NCBI GenBank assembly: GCA_036426205.1
Contig: CM071568.1
Span: 121,072,225 to 121,136,224, forward strand
Length of the DNA: 64,000 nt
Source of the DNA: Ascaphus truei
Lineage: Eukaryota > Chordata > Amphibia > Anura > Ascaphidae
Reading direction: 5' to 3'
Position numbers and translations under genes: made by a program. Below, piece after piece: positions 22,815 through 34,570 of this stretch. Every line of letters starts with the position of its first letter. Within the stretch, counting starts at the first letter, position 1. The notes beneath the pieces were generated by a model, which was given only the letters and a program-made list of their open reading frames with translations, searched no databases and was not told where the DNA came from.

Positions 22815-24420
22815 TAGAGGACTTCCACCTCCTCCATGGCAATTGCGTACCTCTTGCTGAGACAGACTAATCTCTTTCAGTGCCTCCTCATACTTCTGTT
22901 TTAGATTAGCAATCATTCTATCAGATTTGCTCTGTTTTTCCACCATGGTGGCATGAGTAGTGTTCGCAGTATCGAGCGCAGTCTTTAGATCCTCCAATTC
23001 AATCTTGGCCGCAGAGTAAATTGCGAGCCCAGTCTTCAGTAGCTCAGCATTATTTTCTCTCCATTTCAAATTCTTCACGGAGCAGATCACCGTTATGCCT
23101 GGCAGCTTGCAGTGAATCTTCAGTCCTGGTCAAGGGATCGTCACTCACTGGTTCTGGCTCAGTTTCCCCGGTATGATTGGTTGAGGGTTCCTCACTCTTG
23201 GCACCAGACAGACACTTTTTTGGGTTACACGACTTCTGCCTTGGGCCCTCTGGATATTCTGTCATCCACGTGACGAATCCTCCATTTTCTCTAGGCTGCA
23301 GGGCATTTCTGACCCCATTTTTCTCCACGTGATCTGCGGACGTGTCTGTTCCTTCCACGGTAAGTGAAGAACCTTTTCTTTTTCCGCTTTTTTGTTTTGG
23401 ATGACTCCGTCCCATCAGGGATACTGGGGTCCTTATTTGAAGCTTCACTGTATCCACCAGACTTTTCTTGCAGTTGTGTTAGCTGGCAGGAATATTCGGG
23501 GTCATAGAGACCTGTTTGTTCGGTGCGTACCGAGGTTAGGCACATCCACCATTCTTGGGGTGTCAGTTTGGGTTCTCCATAAGAGATATCTTCATCCTTT
23601 TCCATATCCTCATAGGACTGGAAGGGCCACTCTTCCATGGGTAGTGTTCATTACAGGAAGGCCACATCTTGTCCTCCGTTTTGGGGCTATCAGGAGTATT
23701 TTTCTTCCTGACCTCGGGAGGCGCTATTGCAGCTGTTTTCACTGTATGCGCTAGAACCCCAGCTGGTAGTCCTACAGGTGGGCAGACTTTGCTTGCAGAG
23801 TTTGTAGCTCTCACAGGCGTTTCTGTAGACTTTTTCTTTCTCTTCTTTACTTTGGTAGGTTCTGAAACATCAGCAGTGCTGTGCACACATTCTTTCTCAT
23901 CAGTGATACTGGATGTACCCTTGCCAAGTAAAACTTCTGTATCTTCCTTGTGACCACAGTGCATTGCTTGCTGTTGCAGTTCCTTGGCACGTTGAAAAAA
24001 ATATTCCACGGGCTGCAGCTCTTTTTGTGGGACCACATAGGCATCATCCTCATCATCGGAATAAGTCCTGAAGGGCCACTGCTCCATGTGGCTTGGCTCT
24101 TTACACCAGGAACATATTTTCTTTCCCATTGCATAGTCTGTATTTGACTTCTGGTGGACGGCCATTTTAAAATCCCATGGAATTTTTCTTTCTTTTCTTT
24201 TTCTTTCACAAGTGGTGTAGTAGACTCTTGTCACCGCATCAGTCCCTTGTGTGGGTCACCGTCTGTCGCAGTCCTCCCAGTCAAACTGTGGCGTTGTGGC
24301 TTTCTTCAGTGCAGTTGTAGCTTTCCTGCCTGGATGTGTAGCCCATTAAATCTGGTCACTTCTGCACGTGATTCTTTGTTTTGTTGCTGTGGTTGTTGCA
24401 AGAACTGTATGTAGGCAAAA
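22815..24420 (-). pseudogene. Locus B: zinc-knuckle-like / WPF / KKRKKK / coiled-coil reading frame
   Basis: No named family is recognised. On the minus strand (24234 to 22815) the order is as follows. First, KKICSWCKEPSHMEQWPF, an acidic stretch TYSDDEDDAY, and a basic patch TKVKKRKKKS. Second, a repeat of that pattern after a frameshift near 23640: CNEHYP, then MEEWPFQSYEDMEKDEDISY and SKTKKRKKKRF. Third, a linker, and then a heptad-rich coiled coil (ELEDLKTALDTANTTHATMV, MIANLKQKYEEALKEISLSQ). The closeness of the two WPF/KKRKKK blocks shows an internal duplication. The basic block and following coiled coil match the layout of locus A (0.97-2.4 kb), but the IQ repeats and any LTR are absent. 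The 3' end abuts a broken Tc1. Confidence 0.6.
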
Positions 24421-25960
24421 GCACAAAAATTCACAGACAGTTTCTGGGGCTCCTTTTAAATTCAGGGTCCACCTCTCATCCCACTTCTTACACCATATGT
24501 AAGAGATGTGTGCAGAGGTACATATAATTGAGTGGAGAGAGAGAGAATACACAGCTCACCTATAAATATCCTAATGTTGATGGAACCTAAATGAAATGCA
24601 AGGTGCATAAGGGGTAATAACAAATTGCACAAGATCGATCCAAAGGTTCCAAAGTACCTCAATTATTGCACAGTGTGCATATTAGATTGATAATAGGGAC
24701 TCTAATAGTCCTACATATAATAACTGATTGGCCAAGGTGGACCAGCTATTTTAATAAAACCAAAAAATAACAAAACTTTAATACATCCAAAATATATAAT
24801 ATACACAATCAAATGAAGTATCTACAGTAGAAAGTTTATTAAAATTCCTCCAAGTGTCGTGGTGATGGAAACAAAGCCACTCTGCTGTAAGACCCATGTA
24901 TCAAAAAGGGTTAATATAATTGACAATATTGTGCATATATATGTAGATGAATATATACAAAACAGCTAGGTGGGATTGTAAACAGACTCCAAAACACAAA
25001 TGGTGATGGTATCCACATATGGTGGTGTGCAGTGTGTATATCAATGTAAGTATCTCATACCCTCAATATTTCTGTGAGTACATATGGGGACACAAGGCAG
25101 CACAAACTAAATTCCTAAATGGATCATATTGTAAATACCAATTGCCCAAAATGTATGACGACTCAAAACAGCAGACGTGTCAGCATATAATGAAATTCCT
25201 GACATATTGCAAATAAAAATCCTTGTATGTGCTAGCGTAAACCTCAGTAAAAAAATGGCAGATCCTCAAATAGGTGTACCTCTAATAAGTATCTCCAGTA
25301 TTAAACCGTTGTCTGCATTCCCACATGGGTATATGTCGCTATTAGTTGGTACACAGTATAATTATAGCCATGCGAGGTTTGTATAGAAGTAGCAGCATGA
25401 AGCACCCGTATGTAAACAGAAGTGCTACGTGCTGGCATACGGTATCAGTTGATTGCGACCCAGTATCAGTTCTATACAGCTAACACAAAGGTATAATTCA
25501 TCTATGTACAAATTCTGTCGGTTACATATGGCCCATATAAACACAGTGCTATCCTATGGGCTGCCACAAGTAACCACCAAAGGGTAGATACGGGAGCGCT
25601 ACATGCTACACGCCCGCATGCAATAGTCAGTAATTAATGACAGAGAACCAATTCTATAGACTTAGCATGAGATACAATAGCTCTGCATATAGGTAATATT
25701 GGTCACGGAGGACCAGTAAAATAGAATCATCTATAGGAGTCACCCCTTCACCGACGTCACATGGCGTGACGTCCTCTAGCCGGCGTACGTTTTGCACGTG
25801 ACCTGTGCTTCATCGGGGGGAGGAGTCTAAAATGCTGATCACTAAGCGATAATATATATAAAAAATATATATAAAACGGTTGGGTGGGCGTGTTGTCACA
25901 TTGGCCAGTAGTAGTGAGACACAAGACTGTGACCAACAAGGATTGGTCACAGCCTATGAA
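24420..25960. repeat. Long dispersed repeat, possibly Penelope-related
   Basis: The stretch contains two diverged units of about 160 bases (about 25400-25540 and 25590-25730; shared phrases are agtgctac.tgct, attctata and acaa.g.ata). It ends at about 25750-25830 with tgacgtc, then cgtacgttttgcacgtgacctgtgcttcatcgg. On the minus strand that last block has the spacing of a decayed hammerhead core (gatgaagcac...gtgcaaaacgta). Such sequences accompany Penelope-like elements in amphibians. No reverse transcriptase frame is visible. Confidence 0.4.
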
Positions 25961-26102
25961 CAGTCACAGGTGGTTCAATTAGGAAATGGATAATTACGTG
26001 TATAATAACTCAGAATTGCTGTACTCTGTGAAAATATTAGAGACTATATACACTGTAAAAGTTCACATTGTCAGAATAAAAGAAAAGAAATACTGTGAAG
26101 CA

Positions 26103-26430
26103 TACAGGTGCGCCGACAAGTATTCTAAAACTTGGCTTGGAAAATCTGGGGCTATCACCAACAAGACCGAGGTACATGCTGGGTACATGCTGCAACATTT
26201 CAGTGACATTTCTGCAGAGACTAATGGCCCATCAGATTAACACAGCAGGGGTCCCTGTCAGTCCCATTCAGTTTGACTGGGACTGCCAGGGACCCCCCGT
26301 GGTTAATCCGATGGGCCATTAGTCTCTGCAGAAATGTCACTGAAATGTTGCAGCATGTACCCAGCATGTACCTGGGTCTTGTTGGTGATTGCCCCAGATT
26401 TGTTTTAGAATACTCGTCGGCACTACAGTA
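26103..26430. mobile_element. Hairpin MITE (about 330-base near-perfect palindrome)
   Basis: The left arm 26108-26242 and right arm 26304-26428 are complementary over nearly their whole length; both encode the same phrase from opposite strands (YMLGTCCNISVTFLQRLMAH). The central part (cagcaggggtccctgtcagt ... actgccagggaccccc) is also self-complementary. The left arm has an extra 13 bases (cttggcttggaaa). It is non-coding, with no confident target duplication. Confidence 0.8.
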
Positions 26431-26888
26431 GGTGGTGTAATATACTATTATATAGGACAAAACAAATAAATACACATGCCAAAGTGTATCAATGACACTA
26501 TTTGTAATCCAACGTATATTTTTAACTATTACGTTTACAGTGTGTTAGTAATAGGCATGCTTCTCTGTGGAAATGTATGCCAACGTTGTAACTTTCATGC
26601 ATGTTGGATATAAGGTGTAGGAATGAAAGCTCCTGTGTGATCTGCCCAAATGGCAAAACAGATCATACCTTCATTTAAGCAATATACCTGGATCCCCAAA
26701 AATAATAAACATAAATGAAAATGAAATAAAAATAATAAATATAAAATAATGGGGTGTCGTTGTTTGTTGGGTAAAATCGGTAACTAAGGAGAGCACACAT
26801 ACAGTACTAAAAATTACTTGATAGATCTAGAAAGAACATATGCCTCCCAAGCTAAGATTTGGTGGGAAGTAGCGAGTTTGAAAAACTA

Positions 26889-28455
26889 CAGTGGTGTGAA
26901 AAAGAAAGTACACCCTCTTTGAATTCTATGGTTTTACGTATCAGGAATTAATAACAATCATCTGTTCCTTAGCAGGTCTTAAAATTGGGTAAATACAACC
27001 TCAGATGAACAACACATGACATATTACACTATGTCATGATTTATTTAACAAAAACAAAGCCAAAATGGAGATGCCATGTGTGAAAAGCGAAGTATACCTT
27101 ATGATGCAATAGCTTGTAGAACCACCTTTAGCAGCAATAACTTGAAGTAATCGTTTTCTGTGTGACTTTATCAGTCTCTCACATCGTTGTGGAGGAATTT
27201 TGGCCCACTCTTCTTTACAACGTTGCTTCAGTTCATTGAGGTTTGTGGGCATTTGTTTATGCCCAGCTCTCTTAAGGTCCAGCCACAGAATTTCAATCGG
27301 GTTGAGGTCTGGACTTTGACTGGGCTATTGCAACACCTTTATTCTTTTCTTTTTCAGCCATTCTGATGTAGATTTGCTGGTGTGCTTGGGATCATTGTCC
27401 TGTTGCATGAACCAATTGCGTCCAAGCTTTAGCTGTCGGACAGATGGCCTCACATTTGATTCTAGACTACTTTGGTATACAGAGGAGTTGATGGTCGACT
27501 CAATGACTGCAAGGTTCCCAGGTCCTGTGGCGGCAAAGCAAGCCCAAATCATCACCCCTCCACCACCGTGCTGGACAGTTGGTATGAGGTGTTTGTGCTG
27601 ATATGCTGTGTTTGGTTTTCGCCAAACGTGCTGCTGTGCATTATGGCCAAATATCGCCATTTTGGTCTCGTCTGTCCAAAGGACATTGTTCCAGAAGTCT
27701 TGTGGTTTGTTCAGATGCAACTTTGCAAACCTAAGCCGTGCTGCCATGTTCTTTTTAGAGAGAAGAGGCTTTCTCCTGGCAGTCCTTCCAAACAAACCAT
27801 ACTTGTTGAGTCTTTTTCTAATTGTACTGTCAATTGTACTTTAACATTTAACATGCTAACTGAGGCCTATAGATTCTGAGATGTAACTCTTGGGTTTTTT
27901 GCAATTTCTTTGAGCATTGCACGGTCTGACCTTGGGGTGAATTTGCTGAGACTTTCACTCCTGGAAAGATTGGCAACTGACTTGAATGTTTTCCACTTTT
28001 GAATAATCTTTCTCACTGTAGAATTATGGACTTTAAATTGTTTGTTAATGGTCTTATAACCCTTCCCAGATTGATGGGCAGCAACAATTGCTTCTCTAAG
28101 ATCATTGCTGATGTCTTTCCTCCTTGGCATTGTGTTAACACACCTGAATGCTCCAGACCAGCAAACTGCTAAAACTTCGGCTTTTATAGAGGTGGTCACA
28201 CTTGCTGATGATCAATTAATGAAGGGCATTTGATTAGCAGCACCTGTCTGCTACTTAGCATCTTAATTCCTATGGAAGCAGTAAGGGTGTACTTAGTTTT
28301 TCACTCATAGCTTCTCCATTTTGGCTTTATTTTTGTTAAATAAATTATGACACGGTGTAATATGTCATGTGTTGTTGTTCATCTGAGGTTGTATTTACCT
28401 AATTTTAAGACCTGCTAAGGATGATTGTTATTACTTTATGTCCTGATATGTAACT
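26889..28455 (-). mobile_element. Tc1/mariner element with long inverted repeats
   Basis: After TA, the left end starts cagtggtgtgaaaaagaaag. The first and last roughly 200 bases are inverted copies: aatcatc..ccttagcaggtcttaa, aacctcagatgaacaacaca, catgacatattacac.atgtc and aaagccaaaatggag all recur in complement at 28300-28440. The right arm loses similarity in its last 50 or so bases, so the outer right end is missing or diverged. A transposase reads on the minus strand between the arms. Confidence 0.9.
27034..28199 (-). pseudogene. Tc1/mariner transposase, inactivated
   Basis: The minus strand encodes an N-terminal paired-like DNA-binding region (28199-27867: MPRRKDISNDLREAIVAAHQ, then STVRKIIQKWKTFKSVANLS). 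The catalytic domain (27795-27325) has WTDETKMAIFG, HGGGGVMIWACF and MQQDNDPKHTSKS, carrying the first two catalytic aspartates. After a stop that replaces a usual tryptophan codon, the same frame continues with SQSPDLNPIEILW, carrying the third acidic residue. There is a frameshift plus stop between the two domains near 27850-27800. Length and order match a full Tc1 transposase of about 340 residues. It cut and pasted DNA at TA targets when active. Confidence 0.9.
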
Positions 28456-28459
28456 CAGT

Positions 28460-29880
28460 TTAAGATGCTGACTGCAATATAATGTAATGGACCTTTTTTT
28501 ATATTTTTTAGTTCAAAAGAGGGATATTTCGCATATTGTGGCTAAAACATAGTAAGCAATTCTGCCTTGCCAAATCATCCTACAAAGGTTAAGTTTTGAG
28601 TTGACAATAAATATTTACTTTGCTTCATGAGCTGAGTTTCCCGGCTTCTCTGATTGTTCTTTTTATGCAAAGAAACGTTCACACCTACATCTTAAACACT
28701 TTTCTTAATATTTGCTGCCAACTAATTGGTATGTTTAACTTTTGCTTTTGCCTATAAAGGAGAGCCCTTACCTTCAGGCTTGAACAGCACAACTGGTTGA
28801 TATATGCCCAGGCTCCCCCTGTTATGGAATTGGCTATGGGCTTGTTTGGGTAACGGTGTTGGCTGTGGGTGAAGTTTGGCCAAGAGATAGGGAAGAATGG
28901 GGATATTCTGTGCCACTCACCTAGTAACTGCAAAGCTTGGTTGTCCCACTTCCCCTCCCCCTCCTTGCATTGAAATGTATATCTCATTTTTTGTTGTTGC
29001 TGTATATGTCATTGTTTATTAAGAAATTAACCATAAACCAAACAGTAACTCTCCCAAGTTTGTGTTTTGATACGTTATGATGTCTTGGTCGATTTGTCTT
29101 CCAGTAGCGGAGGTCATGAACCACAGCATTGCTGGGGCTTTTGACATGTAGCAGGCTAGACTGGACAAATGTGGTTATGTTTTTATCAGTTAAATAAAGG
29201 TGGTGGCCTTATTCCTCGGACTTGTTTTTGTCTTGTTTGTCTGACGTGGGGTAAGGGGCTTTTGGGCCTACCCTAGTCATTATTTACCCTAATAGCACTC
29301 CTTCTGAAAGTATTAGATTTAACATTACCATGTGTTCGGTGAGCCTACCAAACTGTGGATTCTGGATTTATATTTAATAGCTGATTATCTTCTTGGAAAG
29401 GAAAAACATTGACATAACCCTAACCCTAATGACCCAAGAAGAAATGTGATTGTGCTTTATTACATTTGGGGAAACATGTATATTTGTTGTCCTTATGAAG
29501 TACAGCTGGCAAATCTTGCACTGGGTTGTTCTGTTTTTTAATGAATAGAAATTCAAGTCTCATAGACCGCGCAGCATTGGACAGACTGCCTATGCAACCT
29601 CAATTACTATGATACTACAGATATATTTGACTGTTTTTTTACAATTCCTCATTTTGTATGCTTCTCCAATGGTTGGAAGAATCGCTGCCTTTTTCAGAGT
29701 GTAGCCATTACAGGGCACAGCATTTCTGGGGTCTCAGGTTGTACAGCTTCTCAGATTAAAAACTCTTATCCACTCCACCTAGCTTCACACTGATCATTAA
29801 CAGTTAACATCTGGATCCACATAATCATATTTTTAGTTTTGATTTTTGATGACCGTTCAGCAATGTTAGATCTAAGGACA
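28460..29880. other. Unassigned intron sequence
   Basis: No exon or clear repeat. A short telomere-like stretch (ataaccctaaccctaat, about 29414-29430) is too short to be a telomeric remnant. Confidence 0.35.
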
Positions 29881-29888
29881 TCAGTGTT

Positions 29889-30075
29889 TAGGGTTGCCAG
29901 GTATCCGGTATTGAACTGGACTGTCCTGTATTTGGATACTATGTCCAGTAAAAAATAAGAGGTACTGTAATACTGGACATGTATGTGTTCAGTATTTCCC
30001 TCCCTGGACATAGTGACCTGACGCACCTTTCACCATTGAGTCCAGTATTTTTGGAGAAGCCACCTGGCAACCCTA
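29889..30075. mobile_element. hAT-type MITE with perfect 8-base target duplication
   Basis: The element begins TAGGGTTGCCAGGTATCCGG and ends CCACCTGGCAACCCTA. Both flanks read TCAGTGTT (29881-29888 and 30076-30083). The interior repeats tactggacat and tccagta phrases and is non-coding. The 8-base duplication and the end sequences support hAT. Confidence 0.9.
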
Positions 30076-30479
30076 TCAGTGTTGATAAATGAACTTACAA
30101 GGACAAGTGGGCAGTCATATTGTATTATATTAATAGAAGCATTTAGTTTTTTTCTAGCAAAATTAGGCTGTTAAGACACCGTATTTTAGCAACAGACATC
30201 TGTTAAGCTTTGCTCTACTGCACTGCTCCTTTTTAATACCTGCCCAGACCATTTGTAAAATTTCACACTGCAATTTATCAGAAAGATTTAGGCCCATATT
30301 TTTGAAGGGTTGCTGCTCATCGTGCATTGTCCATAAGGTATCTTATGGAGTTGCACTGCTTAGTAATTGTGGGCTTCTCCATTTTTCCTAAAGAGGTTTT
30401 TTCTCCTGGGAACAAAGCAGTTTAATGGCCGTGACATGTTTAGCACATTGCATGTAAGTAATAAGCACCTTTTTATAAT

Positions 30480-30765
30480 ACACTAGCTGAGAGACCCGGC
30501 GTTGCCCGTGAGTTAAATTTGCCGCTAGGAAAAGGTGGGGGGAGGGACAGTGGACAGGAGGAGGGGAGGGACGGGGACAGTGGACAGGAGGAGGGGAGGG
30601 ACGGGGACAGTGGACAGGAGGACACACACACTCAGACACACACACACTCAGACACACACACACACACACACACACTGACACTCAGACACACACACACACA
30701 CACTGACACTCAGACACAGACACACACACACAGTGACACACACACACACACAGAGAATAGAATGC
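30480..30765. repeat. Minisatellite plus (CA)n-type microsatellite
   Basis: Three copies of a 31-base unit (gggagggacggggacagtgg, then acaggagga) are followed by cacacacactcagacacac repeats to about 30755. Just upstream is agctgagagacccggcgttgcc, a phrase typical of a dispersed repeat end. Confidence 0.85.
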
Positions 30766-30769
30766 AGTC

Positions 30770-31060
30770 TCTCCGCCGGGGTTTTGACTCCGCCCCTGTG
30801 TCCTCCCACACAGGCACGAGTGCAGATTGACTGCACCCGGCCACCGTACGCCTCCAGCCCCTGCAGGACAGATATTACTTCCGCCCGTGCTGCTCGCTTC
30901 CCCCATACCCGCGCTCCCTTCTCCCGCGGCCAAAACTTTTAACCGCCGCCCACACGCTCGCCAACACACACGACTGCCACGCTGGTTGTGAGGGGGCCGC
31001 AAAAATATCCGTTGCGGGCCGCATGCGGCCCGCGGGCCGCATGTTTGACATGCCTGTTGT
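30770..31060. repeat. CpG-rich transposon remnant
   Basis: GC-rich sequence ends in gttgcgggccgcatgcggcc, then gcgggccgcatgtttgacat, which is typical of one terminus of an old hAT-type element. The matching opposite end was not found, so only a fragment is claimed. Confidence 0.4.
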
Positions 31061-31189
31061 ATTATTTTCTTATCCAGCCTCCCTGCATTTTATTGGCCAT
31101 GTCATTTATATATCTGAAGACACACCATTCAAAAAAGTGTGCAACAGTAAAAACCAGACAACTGGCTTTATTATCAAATTAAAATAGTA

Positions 31190-31960
31190 GCAGACACAGA
31201 TGCACTACAGGCACAATGCCTCCATCCTATGAGGATCCTGGGCAGCCAGGATGGTCCTCACAAGCAACTCAGTTTTCAAGGAACACACCAGCGATGATAC
31301 AACTGGGTATTTATTTGGGTACAGCATAGATATCACAGGCTCCATTCCCTGAAAGCAGTACCCAGGGCTTGAGGCCCTAGGCACCCCTCCTCAGCACACC
31401 TTACCCCCTAACAGGGCAAGGCCTCTATCCACTGCTATCCAGGAGAGGCTATACTGGTGCTTCCTCCACGCAGGGAGGTGAGCACAGAACTAACTGCTAA
31501 CTGGGACTTAGTGCTGAAGGGACCAGAGAATTAGTAGCCATGGGTACATCATCCGTACAATGAAAGCAGAAACAAGACTGTTCATGAAAGAAAATGGTTG
31601 TGTACACTGTTGTGGTACCACTGCTTTGAGCTAGAGACTGACATTGAAGTTAGCTGTAGAATAATGTTGGCAGCACTGTGTGCTTGGTCTCTTTCCAATC
31701 TGTCTCCAAGTCACCATGAGATCAAGATAACAAGCAGGATGGCACCACTTGCCTTGTCCTTTAACCCATTGTGTTTCAAGCAGAGGCAGTCACACAAGAA
31801 TGCAGTCCAACTCATATTGAAAGGATGTCTCAAAAAACAGGAAGTATTTTTTTTTCTCTCTTTGCTGCGTGTTCAACACAGGCAGGCAATATCTCTCGTT
31901 GGAAAAGTTTCCCCACAGAACTGTAGTCAACCATTCCATGTGTTGCCAAAATGTATTTTA
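31190..31960. other. Unassigned, possibly LTR-derived sequence
   Basis: Balanced-composition sequence (tccatcctatgaggatcctg, ccctaacagggcaaggcctc) unlike the AT-rich surroundings. A 140-residue plus-strand frame at 31598-32020 has no recognisable domain and runs into the adjacent MITE, so I do not call it a gene. No LTR partner was found. Confidence 0.25.
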
Positions 31961-31970
31961 TCCACTAAGG

Positions 31971-32151
31971 CAGTGATTCCCAACTCCAGTCCTAAAGTAC
32001 CCCCAAACGGTCAGGTTTAAAGGCTACCCCTGCTTCAGCACAGGTGGCTCAATCAAAATGACTGAGCCACTGATTGAGCCAACTGTGCTGAAGCAGAGAT
32101 CCTTAAAACCTTACCTGTTGGGGATACTTGAGGACGAGTTGGAAACCACTG
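31971..32151. mobile_element. hAT-type MITE with perfect 8-base target duplication
   Basis: It begins CAGTGATTCCCAACTCCAGT and ends GAGTTGGAAACCACTG, complementary over roughly 50 bases with mismatches. Both flanks read CACTAAGG (31963-31970 and 32152-32159). The centre is a second palindrome around actgagccactgattgagcc. It is non-coding. Confidence 0.9.
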
Positions 32152-32828
32152 CACTAAGGTATAATAATATCCATGTTTTCGCTTTATTTTCTTCTGTGCT
32201 TTAAACAAATCAAGTCTCACTCATGCCTTGCAAGTTAGGATAACTGTTCTGAAGCCCTAAGTGTCCAACTTTCCTCCGTCTGTCAAAACCTATTTAGCTA
32301 GCTGTAAATTTCAAGATTCTGAACCTGAAAATATTGTGATCATATAAATGACCACACCCAGAATCTGTAAATATGCATTTTAAACAATTTGTGGTGTTTT
32401 AGTGACATAAACAATCTTTGGGAATATGCACAATTTAGATTTGTTTGTACTGTGTAGCAGGGGATCTGTTTATCACTAATGACATTGTTTAGCTTTTCAG
32501 CTGTCAGTCAGCTCTAAGTCAAAGCTAGCTAACATGTAATTTTGGATTGATAGAATAGGCTATTATTTGGGCTGCACAGACTTCTAGGTATTCTATGTGT
32601 TAGAGAAAGTAGTGGATTATTTTTTATGTTTTGAATAAATAAAAACAAATGTCCCATTTCTAGCTCTTTTGAAAATCTTACGGAAATGCATTTGTACAGT
32701 TCTTGCGTTAACTTCCTATGTGGAAATAGTCAGTTAGGGAATAATGGACAGAACTCATTGAGGACTCTTGCTTGCATATTAAAAAGACACAGTGGGAGTG
32801 GTGGAGTAGAGGCTAAACACACAGCAAG

Positions 32829-33150
32829 ACTAAGGCTGAGTCCAGGGTCAGCGCTTAGGCACTGAGGCGCGCTTACGCTTGTCAGTGAGCCCTTGCAGCC
32901 GCAATGAGAGCGGCTTTAGCAGGGGCTCACGCACGCGTCCGCAGGCGTGCGGAGGCGTAGCTGCTAAAATTTTTTTAGTTTGAGCGCTCACGGGAGCCCA
33001 ATGAGGGCGAACCAGCTCTGTGATGTCACTGGCCCGCCCCCCGACACGCCCCCGGATGGCGTGGGAACTAAGGCCAGGGAATGCACCCTCTTTCCCTCAG
33101 CCTCAGCGCGCCTCCGCACGGCTGCTGTCACCATGGACTTAGCCTAAGAA
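32829..33150. mobile_element. CpG-rich MITE
   Basis: The inverted ends read ctaaggctgagtccagggtc and accatggacttagcctaag. The interior is CpG-rich with tgaggcgcgcttacgc, gcggctttagcaggggctc and cccgccccccgacacgcccc. Unit B of the tandem duplication lacks it. Related interiors occur at 7.0-7.4 and 58.0-58.3 kb. Confidence 0.75.
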
Positions 33151-34045
33151 AAGGCTGAAGATAAGGAGACTAAAACTATGCCCAGTCTACATTGTTTACA
33201 GATATTTCCAAAGCAACTTTATAAAATATTGAAATGTGTGGTTGTTTGTTTTGTGTGTCCATCCCAAAATCTAACCCACTAAACATTTATTTTAGTTTGA
33301 ATGTGTAAAAAAGATAAACGTTCTATTTGGTATATTTTGTCTGCATTTAATGTGTCAATCTGCGGATAAAATCATTGCCCTTTAGTGGATTACATAATTC
33401 ATTAGTGTTAGTAGTCTATCTTCTTCCTGTACCATAATTCTGTGGTACCAGTGATGATCCGTATGAATAAAGAATATTTATCTGTATGAGATTCAATTAA
33501 AATATCTACAAATCTAGAATTATACTTTCTTGAACACGTTGCCTTTGTTGGCCATATGAAACACTTTACAGTTTATGCAGTGACAAAATCGGCTATTCTT
33601 GCTTAAGTGTTAGCTTTTAGGAGTGTTCTTATGGGTAAACCTATCTTGTAATGATGTGCCCACTATGTTTGGTGCCTAATGACAGGTATATTGAGTATTT
33701 GTACTGCATACTTTGGCCAACACATAAGCTAAGTGCTATTGAAGCAACCAGCGACCAACCAACATAATAGTGTTATTATTATTATCATAGTTTATTTGTA
33801 AAGTGCTAACATATGCCGCAGCGGGGTACAGTGTTAGAGATCTTATATAAACAGAATGACAAACAAACGCAAACAGATACAAAAGGTAAGTAGGGTCCTG
33901 CTTGTGAGAGTTTGCAATAGAGTGTTAACATATTTTAATTGCCCAAAACAGATTTCTATAAAGTTAAACATGACTCTCAGAACCACACAGGTCTTTTCAA
34001 AAGCTCTCTATATACTGGGAAGAACTCTCTCTTCTTGGCCTACTA

Positions 34046-34570
34046 CAGTAACCTCTGGATATAACGGCACCTTCAGAGAATTGTGGGTGCCGTTATAGCA
34101 AAAATTCTGTTATATAAAGAGTTCATTTTATAAGGGGGTATAAATAAAAAAAAAACGGACATGTCAGTGCTGCCAGTTTAATCAAAATGTTTGAAAAATA
34201 AAAAACAAGTTGCATATGGAACATAAATAAAACCTAATTAATGTAAAACCGCACTTCATAAAACATTCACAACGCTGTTTACTTCACAACCCACATTGTA
34301 CTCGGGCATCAAAACATTCCTGCTTACTCCTTTTTCTAATTTCTTAACTATTTCGATGTAATCGTCAATGCTTAGTGTAGCTCTAAGTTTCTCTCCAGTC
34401 TTTACTTTGTCAATCTTAGGAGCCATTGTTGAGGGGCGCACAAGTTATTGTATGCTACAAAATGGGACTTACTGCCAGAGTTGTGACGTTTTGATTCGTG
34501 ATTTGCCATTTCGAAAGGTGCTGTTAGTTAGACATTGCTGTTACAGTGCCGTTATATCCAGATTTGACTG
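34046..34570 (-). mobile_element. pogo/Tigger element with internal deletion, retaining transposase N-terminus
   Basis: It starts cagtaacctctggatataac and ends gttatatccagatttgactg, inverted repeats of about 25 bases, flanked by TA on both sides. On the minus strand (34441-34256) a 61-residue frame includes KIDKVKTGEKLRATLSIDDY and VKKLEKGVSRNVLMPEYNVG. This resembles the start of the CENP-B-like DNA-binding domain of pogo/Tigger transposases. The rest of the transposase is deleted, giving a 525-base derivative. Confidence 0.8.

Noticed and set aside
26095..26475. Two similar ORFs on opposite strands
   Set aside because: They encode the same phrase because the DNA is a palindrome; they are arms of a hairpin MITE.
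29414..29430. Telomere-like ccctaaccctaa stretch
   Set aside because: Only about two and a half units, which is expected by chance and carries no interstitial telomere signature.
31598..32020. 140-residue plus-strand ORF
   Set aside because: No recognisable domain, mixed composition, and its end runs into a hAT MITE; no splice or start context supports it.
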